From positions 61,320,649 through 61,384,648 of the forward strand of contig CM045758.1 in the NCBI GenBank assembly GCA_025200525.1: a stretch of DNA of 64,000 nucleotides, given 5' to 3'. The translations under genes were made by a program, and so were the position numbers. Below, in pieces: positions 10,974-21,104 of this stretch (within the stretch, counting starts at the first letter, position 1; each line of letters begins with the position of its first letter). The notes below the pieces were generated by a model. That model did not search any database and was not told the origin of the DNA. It saw only the letters and a list, made by a program, of their open reading frames with translations. The stretch is from Camellia lanceoleosa (Eukaryota; Streptophyta; Magnoliopsida; Ericales; Theaceae).

Positions 10974-12103
10974 AGCATCTCCAATTATTCATTTTTTGTT
11001 CAAAAAATATCTACTATTCTTTTATCAAATATTCATTAAATTAATGGAGAGTTATTTTTTTGAAAAATTTATTAGAAAATCTTTTTTCAAGTGTTTGTTT
11101 CTCAATTAGTCCATAAGATATTCTTATATTCTAATAAGCCCTGTTAGTTGGACAATTGATCTACCAAATCATAATTATCATATTTAAGGTATTTTATGGA
11201 CGTTTATACCCTTAAAAATATTTTTTGAACCATTAGCAATTTGGAGATGTGAATATTCGTATTTTACAATGTGAATATTTACATGGACATGTGAATGTTC
11301 ACATTGACATGCTAACATTCACATTAGCGGTGTGAATATTTACATTGATGGTGTGAACATTCACATCACGGAACATTCACACTGTGAATGTGAATATTAT
11401 TAGGGGTATTCTAGTAACTATGTTACCCATAGGACTTATTAAAATATAAGAAAATAATGTAAATTAAATAGATCATAAGTAAGTGAAAAAAGATTTATCA
11501 AAAAGTGCCCCAATTTTTTTCATCAAATTAATAATTCATTAAATTATTCATCAAATTTGAATTTGATGAAACTTTCCAAAGAAAATACATTAGAGATAAA
11601 AAAAAAAAGTTATTCAAATTCGATGAAAAAATTTGGGATAAAAGAGGAATTTTCAAAAAGATTTTGATGAAAAATTGAAAAAGTATCAAATCAAACTTTT
11701 TACTCAATTTTAAAGTCAGGTTAGATGAAAAAATTAGTGCAGTGTCTTCATTAATTTTTCCCCCTACTAATTTGATTTAATTTTGAGTAAAAAACAAGAT
11801 TTAATATGCATTATTCCAACCTTTTCATCAAGTTTTTATCAAAATCTTTTTAAAAATTCTACTCTTATTATAATTTTTTTTATTTATCAAATTTGATAAT
11901 AATAAAAAAAGCATCTCCAATATATATATTTCGTATTTTTGTCAAATTCAAATGTCATGAAAGATTTGATAAATTTTCAATTTCATAAAAAAAAATATAT
12001 CTCTTGATTTGATAAATATTTAATAAAAGGATTGAAGATAGTTTTTGAATATTTTATCATCAAATTTTATTTAATGAAGAAAAAAAATTAAAGATTGAAG
12101 ATG
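10974..12103. mobile_element. Nested fold-back MITE cluster with GCATCTCCAAT ends
   Basis: The left edge reads AGAGCATCTCCAATTATTC. The right edge, complemented, reads AAAAGCATCTTCAATC, and inner blocks such as TTTTATYAAATATTYAT also pair. Inside are two more inverted-repeat pairs: 11070-11160 with 11410-11510, and 11600-11755 with 11760-11905. A second GCATCTCCAAT begins at about 11909. The simplest reading is TIR elements inserted in one another. No protein is encoded. Confidence 0.55.
11250..11395. repeat. Cluster of TGTGAATRTTCACA-like palindromes
   Basis: About eight overlapping variants of ATGTGAATGTTCACAT occur in 145 bp in both orientations, some perfect palindromes, with spacers such as GACATGCTAACATT. 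They lie in the loop of the surrounding fold-back. Confidence 0.6.
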
Positions 12104-12542
12104 CTTTTAATTATTTAAAAAAAAAAAAAAAGTTTACAAAGACCTCTTTCTAAGAAAGTAAAAGTGAAATAATTTTAACAGTTGAATAGTGACAGTGGCA
12201 GGTAGTGTGGAAATTGTGGGTAGATTTAGAAATCAGAATTTAAATTTTTAAAATTTAAATCCTTAATGATACTTTTAGAGTTAATTATATTTGCTCACCC
12301 ATATATTTTTGATAAAATTTCACTATTGTTCTTTTATTTCTATTTGTGATAATTAACTTCTTACGCTTTAAATCAATTTGTAATGTCGTCCTTTTTGTCT
12401 ATCTGCTATTAATAATGTCAATGGAAAGTGGATGGGACAAAGTGAAATTTTATTGGAAATATAAAGATTAAATGAGATTTTAGTAAAAGTATAAGGGGCA
12501 GATGAGATAAGAAAAATATCATTTTTGCTTACCTATCAAATA
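12104..12542. other. Intergenic DNA, no gene seen
   Basis: AT-rich DNA with an A-run near 12117-12131. Nothing else is supported. Confidence 0.5.
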
Positions 12543-13045
12543 TCTATATAATAAAATAGGATAGTTTTTGAATTTGTCCTACACATATTTGTTCTACTAG
12601 GATATTTGGACAGCTTAGATCTATTTAAATTATAAAACAATGGTTGAAATATATTTTTCAAAAAATATCCTACATGTACATTTTCTATTTTCCCACTTTT
12701 CTTTCTTACCTTTTCATTTTCTCACCTATCCATCCATGATTCCATGATCTCACTTTCTTCTCTCTTTTCTTTTTATTTTTTTAATTTTCTCCAATTTTTA
12801 TTTTTCTCTCTATTTGTTTTTATTTTTTTATTTTCTCCTTTTTGTTCACTTATTTTTATTCATATTATATGGAAAAGTTTACGATCCCACAATTAGGAGC
12901 TAGATTTTACTCTGTGTAGTGGAGATTAAATTAATAAATTTTATAATCCATAAATTAAATGAATTTGAACAATTAATTATTATTTTTAAATATATTGAAT
13001 ACCTAATAGATTTAATAAATTTAAACCTTATATGAATCTTCAACA
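12543..13045 (+). mobile_element. Helitron array, unit 1 (about 503 bp)
   Basis: Begins A|TCTATATAATAAAATAGG and runs to the next TCTATATAATAAAG start at 13046. Recognisable blocks in order are TTGTYCTACACA, GGACATTTGGACRGCTTAGA, CCATCCATGAT-CCATGAT, a long C/T-rich stretch, GTTCACTTATTTTTATTCA, and GGAGATTAAATTAATAAATT. It has a Helitron 5' end but no CTAG terminus; the next unit starts in its place. Confidence 0.7.
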
Positions 13046-13073
13046 TCTATATAATAAAGTAAGATGATTTTTG
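13046..13073 (+). mobile_element. Helitron array, unit 2, left piece
   Basis: The first 28 bp of the second unit (TCTATATAATAAAGTAAG...) before a solo LTR interrupts it. The unit resumes after 15294. Confidence 0.7.
13069..13073. repeat. TSD TTTTG, left of solo LTR
   Basis: TTTTG here and at 15290-15294 bracket the TG...CA ends of the solo LTR; the interrupted Helitron unit reads through when one copy is removed. Confidence 0.8.
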
Positions 13074-15289
13074 TGTAACGCCTTCAAAAAATTATACAAA
13101 TCAACCATTCATAAGATTTAGAGACATAATAGAAATGTTATACTTTCATTCATCAGAGTTAATATTACAAAAGATATCACATGCATTACACTTTCATAAA
13201 TGTTCAACTTGAAACTATAGCATATAACTCTAGTTTAGAATAATAAAATAAATACCCTAAGGGCTTACATCTTTCGAAGACTTCGCTTGGTTACAACAAA
13301 AGAAGAGTCTAGTCTCTATACAAGTAAAGCCCTCGACTTGAATAAACATTCAACTCAAAACAAAATCACAAGGTGAGGCCTTTAGCCCCTAAGCCTCCCA
13401 AGCTATATCCTTTGAGGTGGCATGTCACCTGTACCTGAAAATGGTTTCCCAAGTAGGGTGAGCCAAAACCCAGTAGAGATATACTAAACCATATATGAGA
13501 ATTAACTAAAATATGAGCATCAGATAAATGTACAACATTCTTAACCAACACATATTCTTTTCAAGGTCATTCAATATAGATAACCAATATCTCAATTCAT
13601 TTCCATTTTACTATTTCGGGTAAATCAATTAGCCAAATTCATTATTATCAAGCAACCAATATGAGACTACAACTCAATGGGTCACAATTCAATACATTCA
13701 TCAAATCCAACACTTCTATTTCTTGCCATTTTATGGAACCAGGTCCGAGAGAACCGGCACCCATAAATATATAAGATTTCGAGACTTTCACCTTAGATAC
13801 TCCGGCCAACTTAATTATCAATGGAGTCTATCCCTATCTCCTCCCAAACAATGGAGTACATCCCCTATTTTCTCCCAAACAAAGATATATATATATACAA
13901 TGTATTTAAACACGTTGTCATATACAATGACCAATCAAATCACATATTCAATGGTTTAATCCAACCATCATATTCGATGACATAGTCCAATTGATTAGTT
14001 TCAATTTGCCTAATCCTTATGCAGTTTTTACAACAATCATAGCTATCTTCTACCGATAGCCTAAAGCAGATATTTCTAAACAAATAAATAATTTATCATA
14101 TTTTCTATAGATGAGTGATTTATCAAATCCAACTATACAACTCACTCGTGCATTCTTCCAATTTCATATTTCTCATAACAATTTCATTATTTATAGCAAT
14201 AATTTATTAGGGCAAATCTCCCCCTTTTCAAACATCAACCCCCAAGACTCACTTTCATCATTTATATACAAATAACCCCATTTTCAAGACCTCACATACA
14301 CGTATGGAGCCCCAAATAGAAAACCCTTCCTTCAAAAATTCAAACCCAAACCCTAACTTCACACAAACTTCCTAACCCTACCATTTATGCAAAAATGACA
14401 CATATCTAGGTTAAACTCCATATTAAAGAGTAGAGCATCCCTACCTCAAGCTTAGATGAGAGAGAAGAGAGAAAGCTCAAAAGTCGGTGGTGGCGAAACC
14501 ATGTTTTGCTTCGATCAAAACGAAACCCTTGACAAGCTCTACACTTAATTTCAAAGGAGTAAGGTGAAAAGATCACTTTAGGTGAGTAGATCTAGAGATT
14601 TAAGTGAAAAAATTTGAGTTTTAGAGAGAGAAGAGAGAAATCACAATTTAAGAGGAAAAATGGGAGGAAAATCATGAATGAAAAATGGTTTGGGCCTATT
14701 TATAGTTGTAAGAAATAACCCTAAGGTAAAATAAAATAATTGGCCCAAAACCCCCCTTAGATAGGACCCATTCGAACCTCAAAAATCTGGAAAAAAAAAA
14801 CACGCAGGGGTTGACCCTTCGGGCATGGGGGTCGACCCTTTAGGTAGAAAAGACAATCTGCACAAGCAAGGGGGGTCGACCCTTAGATAGGAGGGGGACG
14901 ACCCTATTTTCCAGCAACTAACACACATATATAAAAGGGTCGACCCTCCCCAGTTTGGTGTCTACCCTATTTTCCAGCAACTAACACACAGACATAAGAG
15001 GGTCGACCCTCCCCAGTCTAGTGTCTACCCTATTTTCCAGCAACACTTCCAGAAACTTCACCAACAGGTAAGGGTCGACCCTTAGGAAGGCTCGTGTCGA
15101 CCCTAGAATAGAATCTTTAAGTCTCCAAGGAACTTTTAACAAGAATAAGTGCGAACAACCAAACCCAACAAGTTTAAATCGGATTGTACTCCTCCAAAAC
15201 CAACCCATAACAACACCAAAAATTTCCAAAATAAAAATAAAGGATTTGAATACACTTTCCCATAAGCTTTGAAGGATACAGGTGCTACA
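13074..15289 (-). mobile_element. Solo LTR of a Ty3/gypsy element, probably Tekay type
   Basis: The 2216-bp block has TG...CA ends and a 5-bp TSD (TTTTG) and sits cleanly inside Helitron unit 2. No gag-pol is present, so it is most simply an LTR left after recombination between two LTRs. Minus orientation is preferred. That strand starts TGTAGCACCTGTATCC, has a strong TATA box ACTATAAATAGG at about 14705-14695 followed by a C/T-rich leader, and ends AAGGCGTTACA. U3 then contains the palindrome cluster at 14808-15110. Open frames inside, such as 14981-15385 minus, are shadows of repeats. Family assignment is inference from length and termini. Confidence 0.75.
14808..15110. repeat. GGGTCGACCC palindrome cluster and 62-bp tandem repeat
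   Basis: GGGTCGACCC or one-base variants occur about seven times. Part of the cluster (14902-15046) is a tandem repeat of about 62 bp containing CTATTTTCCAGCAACTAACA. In the preferred minus orientation it lies in U3 upstream of the TATA box, where a repeated transcription-factor site would be expected. Confidence 0.7.
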
Positions 15290-15294
15290 TTTTG
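15290..15294. repeat. TSD TTTTG, right of solo LTR
   Basis: Matches 13069-13073. Confidence 0.8.
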
Positions 15295-15788
15295 AATTTG
15301 CCCTATACACATTTGTCTTACTAAGACATTTAGACGGCTTAGATCTATTTAAATTATAAAACAACGGCTGGGATATATTTTCCAAAAAATATCTTACATG
15401 TACATTTTTTATTTTCTCGCTTCTCTCTCTTACTTTTTCCTCTTCTCACCCATCCATCCGTGATCCCGTGATCCCATGATCCCACATTTCTTTCTCTCTC
15501 TCTTTTTTTTTTTTTTTTTTTTTAAAATTTTCTCCCATTTTTATTATTCTCTCTATTTGTTTATTTTTTTTTATTTTCTCCTTTTTGTTCACTTATTTTT
15601 ATTCATATTATATGGAAAAGTCTACAATCCCAGAATTATGAGCTAGATTTTACTCTGTATAGCGGAGATTAAATTAATAAATTTTATAGTCCATAAATTA
15701 AATGAATTTGAACAATTAATTATTATTTTTAAATATATTGAATACCTGATAGACTTCATAAATTTAGACCTTATATGAATCTTCAAGA
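15295..15788 (+). mobile_element. Helitron array, unit 2, right piece
   Basis: Continues the unit begun at 13046, with the same block order as unit 1. It contains a T-run of about 21 near 15505-15525 that explains most of the length difference. Confidence 0.7.
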
Positions 15789-16112
15789 TCTATATAATAA
15801 AGCAGGATGTTTTCGAATTTTTCCTACACACATTTGTCTTACTAGGACATTTGGACGGCTTAGATCTATTCAAATTATAAAATAACGGCTGAGATATATT
15901 TTTCAAAAAATATCTTAAATGTACATTTTTTATTTTTCCGCTTCTCTCTCTTACTTTTTCCTTTTCTCACCTATTCATCCATGATCTCATGATCTCACAT
16001 TCCTCTCTCTTTTCTTTTTATTTTTTTTTAATTTTCTCTCATTTTTATTTTTCTCTCTATTTGTTTATTTTTTTTTATTTTCTCCTTTTTGTTCACTTAT
16101 TTTTATTCATAT
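15789..16112 (+). mobile_element. Helitron array, unit 3, left piece
   Basis: Starts TCTATATAATAAAGCAGG and is interrupted after TTTTTATTCATAT by Tat1. The remainder is at 27945-28124; together they make about 504 bp, matching unit 1. Confidence 0.75.
16108..16112. repeat. TSD CATAT, left of Tat1
   Basis: CATAT is repeated at 27940-27944. Removing Tat1 restores TTATTCATATTATATG, the sequence seen uninterrupted in the other Helitron units. Confidence 0.92.
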
Positions 16113-16988
16113 TGTACGGGAAAGAAATACACCTTCTCGTATAATCCTGTTGATCAAGTTTGCGTTCCTCCGTACGACATCGCTTTATCACCTGAAAACA
16201 CAAACGTGAGCTAGCCGGCGGGTGTGTGCCGGAAACCTCTCCGATGCCTGAGTCAGAAAGCTTGACAAATAGACAAAAGCTCTGTGTATTCAAAAAACAA
16301 AATTGTGTTACCTCTCCAAAGGTGATATAGGTGAGCTTTTATAGGTTTTGTGTGACACAATCCAAATAGGACTCTTATTCCTCTATGTAGAGTCCTCTTA
16401 GGATTCATACTCCTGAAAGATTATGCTTCTTTCGACACCCCCCTCACTGCTTGAACCAAGAGAGATGGTTTTAACACGGCCAGACTCCAATATGACCGAA
16501 GTAACCGCTAGTTCGGTCCCTTACTTTCCTTTCTCTTACATCGGTTTCCCATGCTAAGACCGAGCTAACCATAAGAGAGTTGAGTCGAACTATCTGCAGA
16601 ACCAAGTCCTCTTAAAAACTTAGCACACCTCGGTTTCCATGTGCTACGACCAAACTAATCACTGAAGACCGAACTAACAGATACCTTGGCTCCTGCTTTC
16701 CTTTCTCCTACCCCAGTCTTATGTGTAAAGGCCGAGCTATCCATAGAAGAACCAAGCCGAGCTAGCCCATGATCAAGTCCCAGAATGAGCTCAACATACC
16801 TCGGTTCCAATCAATGCAACCGAGATAACAAATAATAGACGCCGGACCAATCCTTCTTACGTCGGCACCGGCCTTTTACTTCGGTCTAGACTGCCGTACG
16901 GCCCATCTTCTTATCCTTCTCAAAACGGCCCAAAGAGTGGCCCATTATCCTAGCTCGGCCCAATTTATCTGTATAAATTACCCTCTCA
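16113..16988 (-). repeat. Tat1 3' LTR
   Basis: 876 bp, the same length as 27064-27939. The TATA box is at 16343-16336 on the minus strand (CCTATAAAAGC). The portion 16440-16980 is crowded with CCGARCTA-like and TCGG words. The adjacent internal sequence on the minus strand, AAGGGGCAAT, is the weak polypurine tract. Confidence 0.93.
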
Positions 16989-17179
16989 ATTGCCCCTTAA
17001 TACCATCTGTGTAGCATGATAGGGATTACCTATCCATCAGCCGAGCTAGAGTTTTAACCTTTCTAGCCGAGCTAAAAAACCCCTTAGCTTCTCCAGCCGA
17101 GCTACACTCAAGCCGGGCTGTGCACGTCCGGTCAAAACGTCTCTTCAACTGCAGCAACTGAAATGCTTCCCTTTCCAGT

Positions 17180-17252
17180 GACACGTGGCAGGCTCTTATT
17201 GGCTATTCACACAGAACGCTACCAGTACTGTAATTTTTGAACAATTCCCGCC
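17180..17252 (+). promoter_or_regulatory. Candidate promoter of the Tat1 antisense gene
   Basis: Three plant promoter-type motifs cluster here on the plus strand: ACACGTGGCA (G-box, 17181-17190), ATTGG (inverted CCAAT, 17198-17202) and TTCCCGCC (E2F-like, 17245-17252). A pyrimidine-rich leader follows with a possible splice donor CTG|GTAAGT at 17418/17419. Tat2 has TTTCCCGCC at the matching place (31153-31161). Function is inferred from motif clustering and position only. Confidence 0.4.
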
Positions 17253-18033
17253 ATTTTTCCCTTTACACAAAACATTTCCTTCATTTTCTCGATCTACCTT
17301 TACTCTTCACCTCTTGTGCTCTCTCTCTTGTGCTTCTACTCTTCAATCTTCTTGCAACCTCTGAGCTCTCGCTTTTTTACTGTTGCTGTTCCATTTCCAG
17401 CTCTTTTGCTTTCCCTGGTAAGTATCATAAACCTTGTTTTTATTTTGTTTTGGCTTTTGTTTGCTCCACAGCAATCTGTTTCGTGTGTTTTTGCAAAACA
17501 CTTTGTTTTTCTTCCACTGTATTTGTACTTTCTAAAAAACTGTCTGTAGAACCTCATGAATCTTCAAGTAATAGCAAGTAGAACACTTATTTGATCCAAA
17601 AAACACGTCCAACCGAACTAGGAAACAATTTTTGCTATGTAAAGATTTAGGTAGACTGGAACCGAACTTGAACTTGTACATATCACAGTAGTTTCAATAG
17701 GTAACCATCTGATTCACAGTAGCCGAAATAAAAACTCACCGAACAATGAATTTCGACCCTAGACCAAGCTAAGCCTTTGGGGCTAAGCTAGCTTTCTGAG
17801 TCTCAAAACTGAACTCAGAAAGCTGCCTCTTGATGCCCAACCGGAGTAACAAATCCATAGGTAGAACCGAGATAACCAAACATCCTGCCGAGCCGAGATA
17901 AAAAGTACTTTGTTGAAACCGTGGTAGATCCTATAGCAGCCAACGTAGCCGAAGTAAGACTTCTCTTTTCCTGCTTTGTTTTTGTAGCACGGTCAACGAT
18001 CTGTGCTTAACACCTTGTTTTTCCACTTTGCAG

Positions 18034-20241
18034 ACTTAGGTTGCCCAGGCACTCCCTCTGTGTGCTCAACTGAGCTTCTAAGCACAACTTCTCAGCCGAA
18101 TTAATTTATTTTATAAGTTATACAATAAATGGGGAAGTATAGATTTTTAGTAGAAACCCTAAGAGGCCTTGCCGAATTCCGCAAGGATTACAACATTCCT
18201 TCCGATGTCCACCTTACCCTAGCCAAGAAAGACACCATACCTTGGGGGAATGAGGGTTTTGTGCCTTTTACCCTTCTTTCAATAATTGAAACCGGACTAA
18301 GATTTCCAGTCCAACTATTAATTTGCGAGTTTCTTAGGCAAACCAGGCTATGCCCAACCCAACTATCAACCAACTCATACCGTATAATAATGGGCATCGC
18401 CGAACTTAACCGCCAAACCGGCCTGAACCTCGGTCTAGTAGAAATATTCCACCAATATTCCTTAGGATCCAAAGAGGATGGATGGGTATATTACCTTAGG
18501 ATACGCCGACGTAGAGAAAAAATAATAAAAGATACACCGGATAAAGACTTGAACGATGACGACTTCTTCTGGGTATTTGGGAATTTCGAAGACCACCAAG
18601 CCCAGATCCCAGGCCGAAGTATAAACTGGAACAAAGGAATCCCTGGTATACTTTACTTCGGTCTCCTTGCTTTCTACTTTTTTACTCCGGTTGCTAATTT
18701 TAAGCCGAACTAACAGTTTATCTTTTCATGCAGATTCAGCTCACATTCATTCATTGTATAGCCACTCCAATTTAGGCGTACTTCGCGTCGCACTACGCGT
18801 TACAGAAAGAAGTTAGGCTAAATTCCTCAGTTTTGATCCGACATATCGATATACCGGTCGCCGAAAAGTGAGAGTTACTGACTTTCTCCTTGAAGAAGCA
18901 CCTGAACCGGACCCAGCTTTGCCCCAGATAAACCTAATCCCACTCACAGCCGAACAAGAAATGGCAAAGAAGAGCAGGCTGAAGGCCCTTCTGACCGCAA
19001 CAACTCCAGCCGATGTACAACCAACCGGTCAAACCACTGAGACCGTAGTGGCCCTTCCATCCCAGCAGCCATCTTCTTCTCGCTGAAACAAGCGTGCCAG
19101 GACTAGCCAAACCGAGCCACGCCTTGTTGATGAGGACGAGACCACTCTGCCACCAAGTCCTTCCTTAAACATCCAAAAAAGCCCCCAACTAGAGCAACCA
19201 GACCGAACTGCCTCCTCCTCCAGATGGGTTCCTGCCCTCACCTTCAACGACCGAGATATCACCGCTTCTGATTTGGTGGTCTTAGAGAAGGACCACTTAA
19301 TGGCTTTTAATCTAGCCAAAAGTGTGTGCCTTCCAAAAGATATGGAGCACCACTATAAACAACTCAACACTGAACTGAAGTCCATTCGGTCTTCAACCAA
19401 GTCCATGATCCTGGTAAATAGCTTTCTTCTTTCTTTGTAATTTTTCCTAACTTTTAGTCTGGCTAACGTTACTTCTTGTTTGCAGACCGTCCAGAAAAAT
19501 CAAGTTACACATAGGAGGGTCATGGAACTTAGGCGAAATACAAGGGAGACCATGGCGGAGGCCGAAGCAAAGTCGGCCGAGCTAGAGAAAGCCAAAAAAC
19601 AACTGGCCGAGATACGCGCTGAGAATGGTCGGCTGACCGAGCTTGCTAATTTGGTCGAAGCTGAAAAGCAAAAGGTTGCCAACGAGGCAAAAGACAAATA
19701 CCTGCGCCTTTTGGCAAAAATTGAAAAGAAAAAAGATGCCGAGATAGCCCAGTTGAAGGCTGACTTGAAAAAAGCCGAAAAGCTAGGCTTTAAGAAGGCA
19801 GAGGACGCTTACACCCTCCAGTGCGATGCAGCCAAGGATCTTTTCTTTAAGTGCGGCTGGAGGAGTGCAGTGGAGCAGCTCGGTTGTTCGCCAGGCACCG
19901 ATATCTACAATGCTCCACCGTACTCTATTCCGGTTTCACTGTCACAATACGTTGCTGATCTTCAGAGGCAAATTCTAGAAGGGTTTGACGATGATGAGGA
20001 TGATGATGATAATGATGAGGATGAGGTGCCAACCAATATTCCGGTCGTCAATGAGCAGGCCAACAATCAATCACTTCGGTTAGAGCTGGTTGTGGAAAAC
20101 CTAACTGATGGGCTGCCGACTGACACCGTGCTGCCAGTTGATACTGAGGTCCAAGTTGAGACCGAACTCCCACCTCAAACCGGACTTCGAACAACTGCTG
20201 ATGGTGACTTTGATGCAGAAATTGATGAACTTTTTCGTTGA
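18034..20241 (+). pseudogene. Tat1 antisense gene, intron-containing, decayed
   Basis: A gene transcribed opposite to gag-pol. Proposed exons: a leader ending at 17418; 18034-18645 with ATG at 18129; 18734-19413; 19486-20241. Introns begin GT and end with CTTTGCAG, TTTTCATGCAG and TTGTTTGCAG. Exon 2 starts MGKYRFLVETLRGLAEFR and contains IIMGIAELNRQTGLNLGL, resembling the plant 'putative gypsy type transposon' domain. The last exon is a coiled coil (residues about 10-110 of 253, E/K/A-rich) followed by a conserved-looking CDAAKDLFFKCGWRSAVEQLG segment and an acidic tail with a D/E run. A frameshift near 18,820 and TGA at 19084-19086 break the middle exon. Tat elements are known to carry such extra ORFs, but their function is unknown. 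A coiled-coil protein made from the opposite strand could bind Gag or regulate the element; that is speculation. Confidence 0.7.
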
Positions 20242-20424
20242 TTTTGTTTCCTTTCTTTTCTTTTGTATTTGATCTTTGTAACCGGGCTGCGGCCCTTCAA
20301 TTGTACTTGCTTTGCACTTTTTAATGAAAAAATCTTTTTTATTCCGATTTTGTGTATGTATGCTTGCACCTGTAATGAATTTTCCATGTACTTATTTGCT
20401 CAACTATGATCTCGGTTTTAGCTA

Positions 20425-20990
20425 TCTAACTTACTAGCCAACCACTCTTCAGCCGATATAGATACTTCGGCTGAAGAGTATCCAGTGTTGGTTTAATCCA
20501 GCCAACCACTCTTCAGCCGATATAACTTACTTCAGCTGAGGAGTACAAAGAGTTGGTTTAATCCAGCCAACCACTTTTCAGCCATACACTTACTTCGGCT
20601 AAAGAGTACAAAGAGTTGGTTTAATCCAGCCAACCACTCTTCAGCCATACACTTACTTCGGCTGAAGAGTACAAAGAGTTGGTTTAATCCAGCCAATAAC
20701 TCTTCAGCTGTACACTTACTTCGGCTGAAGAGGACAAAGAGTTGGTTTAATCCAGCCAACCTATAAGTTGGTTTTTCCAGCCAACTTAGAATAAAGTGTT
20801 TGGTTATACCGACCAAACGTCTTGCAGCCTGGATCCTAATACTGGGCTTAGGAAGGGTGTTGGTTTAATCCAGCCAACCTCTAAGTTGGTTTTTCCAGCC
20901 AACTTAGAATAAAGTGTTTGGTTATACCGACCAAACGTCTTGCAGCCTGGATCCTAATCCTGGGCTTAGGAAGGGTCATAGTTGGTTATT
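20425..20990. repeat. Tat1 3'-UTR hairpin array (about 63-bp and 115-bp units)
   Basis: Five units of about 63 bp (20440-20755) each contain a TTGG...CCAA pair and a stem such as ACTCTTCAGCCGA / TCGGCTGAAGAGT around a loop of about 10 nt. Two longer units (20755-20985) contain AGTTGG/CCAACT, GTTTGGT/ACCAAAC and CCTAA/TTAGG stems. The last partial unit reads ATAGTTGG/CCAACTAT. Relative to Tat1 sense the array lies just after pol. The minus frame 20532-20816, with its repeated 21-residue unit, is a by-product of the 63-bp period. Confidence 0.85.
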
Positions 20991-21104
20991 CCGGCCAACT
21001 ATGTTTACAATGCTACTAACTTACTAGAGCTAATTTCTGCTGAAGACAATTATGCTAAAAAAGAATCGATTTGTTTTATTGAGAACGTAGAAAATTACAT
21101 TTAC

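Noticed and set aside
17237..17581. 114-residue plus-strand frame upstream of the Tat1 antisense ORF
   Set aside because: It lies in the pyrimidine-rich leader and first intron of the antisense gene and crosses a good splice donor; no domain seen.
20532..20816. Repeat-containing minus-strand protein with 21-residue units
   Set aside because: The 21-residue period is the 63-bp tandem repeat translated; no sign of a real gene.
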